From Saccharothrix coeruleofusca (GTDB taxonomy: Bacteria; Actinomycetota; Actinomycetes; Mycobacteriales; Pseudonocardiaceae), in the NCBI RefSeq assembly GCF_014648515.1, contig NZ_BMRG01000002.1:55101-92080 (forward strand): a stretch of 36,980 nucleotides of DNA, given 5' to 3'. Positions 31,443 through 36,980 of the stretch are shown in pieces. A program made the position numbers and the translations under genes. The notes beneath the pieces are model-generated. The model ran no database searches. It was not told where the DNA came from and saw nothing but the letters and a program-made list of their open reading frames with translations. The stretch's first letter is position 1. Each line of letters starts with the position of its first letter.

Positions 31443-32246
31443 ATGGGCGTGGAGTTCCTCAAGGGCCACGGCACCGAGAACGACTTCGTGGTGCTGCCCG
31501 ATCCCGACGGCGTGCTGGACCTGACCGAGGCGCGGGTGCGGGCGCTGTGCGACCGCAGGCGCGGCCTGGGCGCCGACGGCGTGCTGCGGGTCGTGCGGCC
31601 GGACATGGGGCCGTGGTTCATGGACTACCGCAACGCCGACGGCTCCATCGTCGAGATGTGCGGCAACGGCGTGCGCGTGTTCGCCCGCTACCTGGTCGAG
31701 GCCGGGTTGGTCCCGACCGGCGAGTTCGAGATCGGCACCCGCGCGGGCAGGCGGCAGGTCGTGGCGCACGAGGACGGCACGGTCACCGTCGACATGGGAC
31801 CGGCCCGCGTCACCGGCGCGTCCACGGCCTCGGTGCGCGGCGCGGCGTTCACCGGTTTCGCGGTGGACGTGGGCAACCCGCACCTGGCGTGCGTCACCGA
31901 CACGCCCGTGGCGGAGCTGGACCTGGACGACGCGCCGGGCCACGACCCGGCGGTGTTCCCGCGCGGGGTGAACGTGGAGTTCGTCAACGTCCTGGGCGAC
32001 GGCGCGCTGCGGATGCGCGTGCACGAGCGCGGCGTGGGCGAGACGCGCTCCTGCGGCACGGGCACGGTCGCGGCGGTCGCGGCGTGGCTGCACGGGACGG
32101 GGCAGCGCACCGGCAAGGCCACTGTGGACGTCCTGGGTGGACAGCTCTCGGTGGTCGTCGAGGAGGAGACCGCCACCCTGACCGGCCCGGCCGTGCTGCT
32201 GGCCCGCGGCGAGCTGGACCAGTCCTGGTGGGACAGCCTGACCTGA
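31443..32246 (+). CDS. dapF: Diaminopimelate epimerase DapF
   Basis: A 267-aa cofactor-free racemase that turns LL- into meso-diaminopimelate for peptidoglycan and lysine. The two catalytic Cys are Cys73 in [14 protein letters not shown] and Cys204 in [27 protein letters not shown] at the start and [13 protein letters not shown] in the middle are also typical. I took ATG 31443 rather than GTG 31437, because GGTGG lies before it and the family starts at this point. Followed by the 136-bp repeat-rich gap 32247-32382. Confidence 0.96.
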   Translation: MGVEFLKGHGTENDFVVLPDPDGVLDLTEARVRALCDRRRGLGADGVLRVVRPDMGPWFMDYRNADGSIVEMCGNGVRVFARYLVEAGLVPTGEFEIGTRAGRRQVVAHEDGTVTVDMGPARVTGASTASVRGAAFTGFAVDVGNPHLACVTDTPVAELDLDDAPGHDPAVFPRGVNVEFVNVLGDGALRMRVHERGVGETRSCGTGTVAAVAAWLHGTGQRTGKATVDVLGGQLSVVVEEETATLTGPAVLLARGELDQSWWDSLT

Positions 32247-32266
32247 CCCTCTGAACGCCCCGTCGG

Positions 32267-32311
32267 CAAGTACCACCCGACGGGCCTCGAAGGGCCGGTG
32301 ACCACTACCCG
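32267..32311 (+). repeat. 45-bp element (third copy)
   Basis: CAAGTACCACCCG, 20 bases containing the small stem GGCC-TCGAAG-GGCC, then GACCACTACCCG. Box sequence and spacing equal those of the inverted pair at 16461-16627. It lies five bases before the modular repeat C. Confidence 0.7.
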
Positions 32312-32316
32312 AAGTG

Positions 32317-32387
32317 CCCGAACGCTCGGTTCGCGGTGCCTGAACGCCCGGTTCGCGGTGTCCGGACGCGCGACTCGCGCGTTCAGA
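32317..32387 (+). repeat. Modular 22+22+27-nt hairpin repeat (copy C)
   Basis: Two 22-nt units (32317-32338, 32339-32360) and a 27-nt end unit (32361-32387) whose centre ACGCGCGA-C-TCGCGCGT is a perfect dyad. The end unit runs into the last codons of the SMP-30 gene (stop at 32383-32385), so the element seems to have formed or moved the 3' end of that gene. It would also act as terminator for dapF. Confidence 0.8.
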
Positions 32388-33240
32388 GGTCGCAGACCTC
32401 CAGCCTGCCCAGGCGGGCCCCGGCCACCACCTCCGGTTGCGAGGTGGGCGCGGTGCAGCAGACCAGGCGCGAGCCGAGCACGGCGACGGCGAAGCAGGTC
32501 TGGGTGGTCTCGACCCGCTGGACGACCTCGCCCGCCACCACCCGCACCGCGCACGGCTGCAGCGCGGCGGCGACCCAGACGCCGCCCTCGGCGTCCACCG
32601 CGATCCCGTCCGGGGCGACGGAGTGCTCGCGCAGGGCCGCCCAGGGCCGCCGGTTGGTCAGCGCGCCGTCCTCCGCCACGTCGAACGCGGTGAGCCCGAA
32701 CGCCAGCGTCTCGGCGACCACGAGGGTGCCGTCGGGCAGGAACGCCATCCCGTTGGGGAACTTCAGGTCGTCGGCGGCCACCTCGGCGGTCCCGTCCGGC
32801 CGCACGAGCGCCAGCGGTGTCCCCGGCGGCACCCACTCCGGGTCCAGCAGCGCCTCCTCGCCGCCCTGCGCGATCGCCGCGTGCAGGTCGAAGCCGAAGT
32901 TGCCGACGTAGGCGCGCCCCCGGTCGTCGACCAGCATGTCGTTGGCGTGGAAGGTGGCGATACCGCTCAGGTCGGCGTGCGGCGCCAGCGTGCCGTCCGG
33001 CTCCAGCCTGAGCACGGCCCGGTCGCGCATGGAGACCACGAGCAGCCGCCCGTCGGGCAGCCAGCCCAGGCCGGACGGCTGCTCGGGCACCTCGCAGACG
33101 ACCTCCTGCTCACCGGTGGCCAGGTCGAGCGCGCGCACCTGGTGGTCGTAGAAGTCGGAGTAGAACAACCTGCCGTCGGGGCCGTGGCGTGGCCCCTCGC
33201 CGAACCGGAGATCGTCGCGCAGCACGGTGGTGTCAGCCAT
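32383..33240 (-). CDS. SMP-30/gluconolactonase/LRE family protein
   Basis: A 285-aa six-bladed beta-propeller hydrolase of the SMP-30 type. Family marks are LRFGEGPRHGPDGRLFYSDFYDHQV (Glu14 as metal ligand), TFHANDMLVDDRGRAYVGNFGFDL (Asn and Asp ligands), FPNGMAFLPDGTLVVAET and SVAPDGIAVDAEGGVWVA (Asp ligand). Members hydrolyse lactones or organophosphates with Ca or Zn. No signal peptide. ATG 33240 lies eight bases inside the MFS gene's 3' end, so it is translated together with it. Its stop lies in repeat C. The substrate is unknown; it may process the compound that the MFS protein handles. Confidence 0.9.
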   Translation of the reverse strand: MADTTVLRDDLRFGEGPRHGPDGRLFYSDFYDHQVRALDLATGEQEVVCEVPEQPSGLGWLPDGRLLVVSMRDRAVLRLEPDGTLAPHADLSGIATFHANDMLVDDRGRAYVGNFGFDLHAAIAQGGEEALLDPEWVPPGTPLALVRPDGTAEVAADDLKFPNGMAFLPDGTLVVAETLAFGLTAFDVAEDGALTNRRPWAALREHSVAPDGIAVDAEGGVWVAAALQPCAVRVVAGEVVQRVETTQTCFAVAVLGSRLVCCTAPTSQPEVVAGARLGRLEVCDL

Positions 33241-34468
33241 GCCCCTCGACCGTAGTGATCGACGGCACATCGCGCATACGCCGCAGGGGTGAGCCGAGCA
33301 CCCAGAGGACACCGCTGCTGAGCCCCGCGGCGGCGACCCACAGCGCGCCGCGCACGCCCAGCGATTCGGCCAGCAGGCCCCCGGTCAGGGCACCCAGCGG
33401 CATGGCGCCCCAGACGATGCAGCGCACGCTGGCGTTCATCCGACCCAGCAGGTGGTCCGGGCACAGCGCCTGGCGCAGGCTGACCTGGGCGACGTTGTAG
33501 AGCACGGTGCCCACCGAGGTCACGAGCAGGCCCACCACCAGCAGTGACAGCTTCCACCCCGGTTCGGCCAGCGGCACCAGCAGCCACGCGGGCTGGGTGC
33601 ACAGCATGGACACCCAGATCAGCCGCACCTGGCCGATCCGCACGAACCAGCCGGAGGTGGCCCCGGCCAGCGCCCCGCCCGCCCCGCCCACGGCCAGCAG
33701 CAGGCCCACCGCGCCCTCGGGCAGCGCCAGGTCGCGGACCATGAACAGCACGCTGACCGCGCTGTACGCGCCGTGGAAGAAGTTGCACGTGGCCGTGCAC
33801 AGGACGGTGGGCAGCACCAGCCGGTGCCGCAGCACGAACCGCAGGCCCTCGCCGATCTCGGTCCACAGCCTGCGCCCGCTGCGCTCGGGAACCCGCTCCT
33901 GCGGATCGACCGCGCGCAGCAGCAGCGCCGAGGAAGCGTACGCGGCCACCACGCCGAGCACGGCGTTCGCGCTGCCCGCGGCCTGCGCCAGGACACCGCT
34001 GCCCGGCCTGCCCAGCAGACGAGCCACCTGCTGCACCGAGGTGAGCCTGCCGTTGGCGGCGGGCAGCTCCGCGCGCGGCACCAGCGCGGGCAGGAAGGAC
34101 TGGGACGCCACGTCGAAGAACACCGTCAGCACGCCCGCGCCCAGCGCCACCAGCACCAGGTGGGTGAAGGTGAGCACGTCCAGCCACCACGCCACCGGCA
34201 CGGTGAGCAGCAGCGCCGCCCGCGCGGTCGTCGTCCAGGCCATCAGGGGGCGCTTGCGGACCCGGTCCACCAGCGCCCCGGCCGGTAACCCGACCACCAG
34301 GAACGCGGCCGTGCCCGCCGCGGCGAGCAGGCCCATCCGGGCGGGTGAGGCGGCCAGCGCGGTGGCCGCCACCAGCGGCAGCGCCACGTCCTGGACCGCG
34401 CTGCCGAACTGGTTGGCCGCGTCGCCCGCCCAGAACAGCCGGAAGGCGCGGTGTGACCGCTGGGACAT
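33233..34468 (-). CDS. MFS transporter (drug-exporter-like)
   Basis: A 411-aa protein with about twelve TM helices in two halves. It starts MSQRSHRAFRLFWAGDAANQFGSAVQDVALPLVAA, the pattern of the actinobacterial MFS_3-like exporters (related to enterobactin/macrolide efflux proteins). The intracellular loop motif is LPAGALVDRVRKRPLM between TM2 and TM3 (about 55-70) and a long central loop is at about 180-215. ATG 34468 was chosen by the family start. It overlaps the SMP-30 gene by eight bases. The pair interrupts the dapF-hflX order seen in mycobacteria and looks like an insertion, which is inference. Substrate unknown. Confidence 0.9.
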   Translation of the reverse strand: MSQRSHRAFRLFWAGDAANQFGSAVQDVALPLVAATALAASPARMGLLAAAGTAAFLVVGLPAGALVDRVRKRPLMAWTTTARAALLLTVPVAWWLDVLTFTHLVLVALGAGVLTVFFDVASQSFLPALVPRAELPAANGRLTSVQQVARLLGRPGSGVLAQAAGSANAVLGVVAAYASSALLLRAVDPQERVPERSGRRLWTEIGEGLRFVLRHRLVLPTVLCTATCNFFHGAYSAVSVLFMVRDLALPEGAVGLLLAVGGAGGALAGATSGWFVRIGQVRLIWVSMLCTQPAWLLVPLAEPGWKLSLLVVGLLVTSVGTVLYNVAQVSLRQALCPDHLLGRMNASVRCIVWGAMPLGALTGGLLAESLGVRGALWVAAAGLSSGVLWVLGSPLRRMRDVPSITTVEGHG

Positions 34469-34630
34469 CCCCGAAGTGTCCCGAGGGTGATAAGGGGTGT
34501 CGACCGCATCGGGGTCGTGTCGCGGGAACTTAATCGGCCCGCTCGAGCGTTGTTCCTCGTGCAGGCCGCCGACCCACCGGGGGATTAACCACTCGGTCGC
34601 AGAGGCGGGACGTGGGACGATGAAGGGCAA

Positions 34631-36076
34631 ATGACGGAAAACACGTACAGCACCAACGACTGGCTCGACCACGACGCCGAGCTGTCCACCGGCGAGCTGG
34701 CCCTCGCCGACCGCGCGGCGCTGCGGCGCGTCGCCGGGTTGTCCACCGAGCTCCAGGACGTCACCGAGGTCGAGTACCGGAAGCTCCGCCTGGAGCGGGT
34801 GGTGCTGGTCGGCGTGTGGACCGAGGGCACGGCGGCCGACTCGGAGGCCTCGCTGGCCGAACTGGCCCTGCTGGCCGAGACCGCGGGCTCCGAGGTCCTC
34901 GAAGGGCTCGTGCAGCGGCGCGACCGGCCCGACCCGGCCACCTACATCGGCTCCGGCAAGGTCGGCGAGCTGCGCGACATCGTGATCTCGACCGGCGCGG
35001 ACACCGTGATCGCCGACGGCGAGCTCTCCCCCGGCCAGCTGCGGCAGCTGGAGGAGAAGCTCAAGGTCAAGGTGATCGACCGGACCGCGCTGATCCTGGA
35101 CATCTTCGCCCAGCACGCCAGCTCCAAGGAGGGCAAGGCCCAGGTCGAGCTGGCCCAGCTGCAGTACCTGATGCCGCGGCTGCGCGGCTGGGGCGAGTCG
35201 CTGTCCCGGCAGGCCGGTGGCCGGGCGGGCGGCGGCAACGGCGGCGTGGGTCTGCGCGGCCCCGGTGAGACGAAGCTGGAGACCGACCGCAGGCGCATCC
35301 GCGCGCGCATCGCGAAGCTGCGCCGGGAGATCGCCGCGATGGGCGTCATCCGGGAGACCAAGCGCGGTCGCCGGGTCGCCAACGCGGTGCCCAGCGTGGC
35401 CATCGCGGGCTACACCAACGCGGGCAAGTCCAGCCTGCTCAACGCGCTGACCGGCGCGGGCGTGCTGGTGGAGGACGCGCTGTTCGCCACTCTCGACCCG
35501 ACGACCCGGCGCACGACCACCCCGGACGGCCTGCCCTACACGCTGACCGACACGGTCGGCTTCGTCCGGCACCTGCCGCACCAGCTGGTCGAGGCGTTCC
35601 GGTCCACCCTGGAGGAGGTCGCCGACGCGGACCTGCTGGTCCACGTGGTGGACGGCTCCGACGGGATGCCCGAGAAGCAGGTCACGGCGGTGCGCGAGGT
35701 GATCGCGGAGATCAGCGAGCGCCGCGACGAGCCGATGCCGCAGGAGCTGCTGGTGGTGAACAAGGTCGACGCGGTGGGCGAGCTGACGCTGGCCCGGCTG
35801 CGCCACCTGTTCCCGACCGCGCAGTTCGTGTCCGCGCACAGCGGCGAGGGCATCGCCGAGCTGCGCGAGCGCATCGCGGGCATGATCCCCCGGCCGCAGG
35901 TCGTGGTGGACGCGCTGGTGCCCTACGCCCGCGGCGAGCTGGTGGCGCGGGTGCACCGCGAGGGCGAGGTGCTCAAGGAGCGCCACACCGAGGAGGGCAC
36001 CGAGCTCAGCGCCCGCGTCCGCCCGGACCTGGCGGGCGCGCTGGAGCGGTACGCGGTGAACGGAAGCCGCGCCTGA
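34631..36076 (+). CDS. hflX: GTPase HflX
   Basis: A 481-aa ribosome-associated GTPase that splits stalled ribosomes under heat or antibiotic stress. The N-terminal HflX domain (about 60-200: YIGSGKVGELRDIV, DRTALILDIFAQHASSKEGKAQVELAQLQYLMPRLRG) and the Gly-rich linker with GPGETKLETDRRRI (210-223) precede the G-domain: P-loop GYTNAGKSS (260-268), DTVGF (307-311) and NKVD (about 373-376). The C-domain ends near 481. ATG 34631 has AAGGGC upstream. In mycobacteria hflX belongs to the WhiB7 regulon. The 162-bp region upstream (34469-34630) holds an open dyad TTAATC (34530)/GATTAA (34583) but no promoter I can assign. Confidence 0.96.
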   Translation: MTENTYSTNDWLDHDAELSTGELALADRAALRRVAGLSTELQDVTEVEYRKLRLERVVLVGVWTEGTAADSEASLAELALLAETAGSEVLEGLVQRRDRPDPATYIGSGKVGELRDIVISTGADTVIADGELSPGQLRQLEEKLKVKVIDRTALILDIFAQHASSKEGKAQVELAQLQYLMPRLRGWGESLSRQAGGRAGGGNGGVGLRGPGETKLETDRRRIRARIAKLRREIAAMGVIRETKRGRRVANAVPSVAIAGYTNAGKSSLLNALTGAGVLVEDALFATLDPTTRRTTTPDGLPYTLTDTVGFVRHLPHQLVEAFRSTLEEVADADLLVHVVDGSDGMPEKQVTAVREVIAEISERRDEPMPQELLVVNKVDAVGELTLARLRHLFPTAQFVSAHSGEGIAELRERIAGMIPRPQVVVDALVPYARGELVARVHREGEVLKERHTEEGTELSARVRPDLAGALERYAVNGSRA

Positions 36077-36078
36077 GC

Positions 36079-36980
36079 GTGCGCGCCCTGCTGGTCACCA
36101 CGGCCCTGGTCCTGACGGCGGGCTCCGCTGCGGCGGAGCCCGCCGTCGTCGACGTGTGCCGGGTGACCGGCAGCAGCCTGGCCGAGCTGTCCGGCCTGGC
36201 GTCCAACGGCGCCGAGTGGTTCGCGGTGAACGACAGCGACGACGGGCGGGTGGAGATCCGGGTGCTGTCGCGGACGTGCGCGGTCACCCGCACGATCACC
36301 GCGCCCGCCAACCCGTTCGACGTCGAGGACCTGGCGCTGACCCCGGACGGCACGCTGTGGCTGGCCGACACCGGCGACAACGGCAGGACGCGGGACACCG
36401 TGGCGCTGCACGCCGTGTCGCCCGGCGGCGCGGCGAAGCTGTACCGGTTGACCTACCCGGACGGCAGGCACGACGCGGAAGCCGTGCTCTTCGACGGCCG
36501 CGGGGTGCCGCACGTGGTGACGAAGGAGACCATCGGCCGCGCACTGGTCTACCGGCCGACCGGCGAGCTGTCCGAGACCGCGCCGACACCGATGGAGCAG
36601 GTCGCCGCGGTGTCCCTGGACACCACCGACACCCCCGGCGGCCCGCTCCAGAGCACGGTGGTGACCCGCCTGGTGACCGGGGGCGCGGTGTCCGCGGACG
36701 GCCGGGTCGCCGCGCTGCGGACCTACACCGACGCCTACCTCTACCGGGTGCCGGACGGGGACCTGGTGGCGGCGCTGGAGGGCGACCCGGTGCGCGTGCC
36801 GCTGCCGAACGAGCCGCAGGGCGAGGCCATCGCGTTCGAGCCGGACGGCACGCTGCTGTCCGCCTCGGAGTTCGGCGACGCGGGCAGCAGCTCGGTGATC
36901 CGGGCGGTCGCGGGTGCCGCTGGGCTGGCCGCGTCGTCGGGAGCGACGACCGCGGAGCCGACCACAGAGCCGAGCGCGGA
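36079..36980 (+). CDS. Secreted beta-propeller-like protein, 3' end outside window
   Basis: About 300 codons are present and the frame is still open at the right edge. A signal peptide is clear (MRALLVTTALVLTAGSAAA, cleavage before EPAVVD). The mature part has Cys residues in DVCRVTG and RTCAVTR that may form a disulfide, then repeated blade-like motifs (LALTPDGTLWLADTGDNGR, AVLFDGRGVPHVVTKE, IAFEPDGTLLSASEFGDAG). The C-end visible here is Ala/Thr/Ser-rich (AASSGATTAEPTTEPS), possibly leading to a wall or membrane anchor. The family is not identified for certain. The GTG start lies two bases after the hflX stop, so it is in the hflX operon. Confidence 0.75.
   Translation, partial: MRALLVTTALVLTAGSAAAEPAVVDVCRVTGSSLAELSGLASNGAEWFAVNDSDDGRVEIRVLSRTCAVTRTITAPANPFDVEDLALTPDGTLWLADTGDNGRTRDTVALHAVSPGGAAKLYRLTYPDGRHDAEAVLFDGRGVPHVVTKETIGRALVYRPTGELSETAPTPMEQVAAVSLDTTDTPGGPLQSTVVTRLVTGGAVSADGRVAALRTYTDAYLYRVPDGDLVAALEGDPVRVPLPNEPQGEAIAFEPDGTLLSASEFGDAGSSSVIRAVAGAAGLAASSGATTAEPTTEPSA

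Noticed and set aside
1-36980. tRNA, rRNA, CRISPR array, transposase or biosynthetic cluster
   Set aside because: Looked for on both strands in the gaps and gene list; no cloverleaf, spacer-repeat array or marker gene was seen.

Overview
The window is very GC-rich actinobacterial chromosome and reads as ordinary core genome with a few accessory pockets. It shows frequent GTG starts, GTGA/ATGA stop-start overlaps, an IdeR/DtxR regulator, a mycothiol-type DinB-fold enzyme and a conserved miaB - (Rv2732c-like) - (Rv2731-like) - (Rv2728c-like) - miaA - dapF - hflX block. The glutamate transporter gluABCD diverges from its two-component system as in Streptomyces. Together these suggest a Pseudonocardiales member of the Actinosynnema/Saccharothrix kind; the genus is an inference. 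I saw no rRNA, tRNA, CRISPR array, transposase, phage gene or biosynthetic cluster.

Layout. 1-2147: an acuC fragment, a DUF3558 lipoprotein and a rhodanese sulfurtransferase. 2247-7155: a plus-strand operon ideR-galK-galE-S9 peptidase. 7250-11134: minus-strand DUF4192 protein, M23 endopeptidase and S15 Xaa-Pro peptidase. 11285-13564: an adenosine-deaminase-like enzyme and a GH4 glycosidase. 13568-16461: endonuclease V coupled to a DUF3500 protein, a maleylpyruvate-isomerase-like enzyme and, divergently, a CGNR zinc-finger regulator. 16630-19660: a CBS protein, two unlisted small basic proteins (57 and 48 aa) behind a leader with a four-codon upstream ORF, an EcsC protein and an eRF1-like Rv2629-type protein. 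19731-26178: gluABCD, then gluR-gluK and an orphan TAXI lipoprotein. 26236-36076: the tRNA-modification/lysine/ribosome-rescue block, interrupted between dapF and hflX by an MFS exporter plus SMP-30 pair. A partial secreted protein closes the window.

How genes work together. GluBCDA would import glutamate under GluRK control, and a perfect dyad sits in the gluA promoter spacer. MiaA and MiaB act in sequence on A37 of tRNA. GalK and GalE belong to the Leloir pathway, but galT is absent here. HflX splits stalled ribosomes, and the eRF1-like protein may also act on ribosomes.

Non-coding structure is the most novel part. Four of the five convergent intergenic gaps longer than 60 bp carry repeat elements or strong terminators. 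Two repeat families stand out: a 22+22+27-nt modular hairpin element (three copies) and a 45-bp element with paired ACYACCCG boxes (three copies, two of them forming a perfect 20-bp inverted repeat). A leaderless four-codon ORF (MFFN) follows a promoter with an A/T box three bases upstream of the -35 hexamer and precedes attenuator-like hairpins and the twin NRRERR proteins. This is the best candidate for an undescribed regulatory system.
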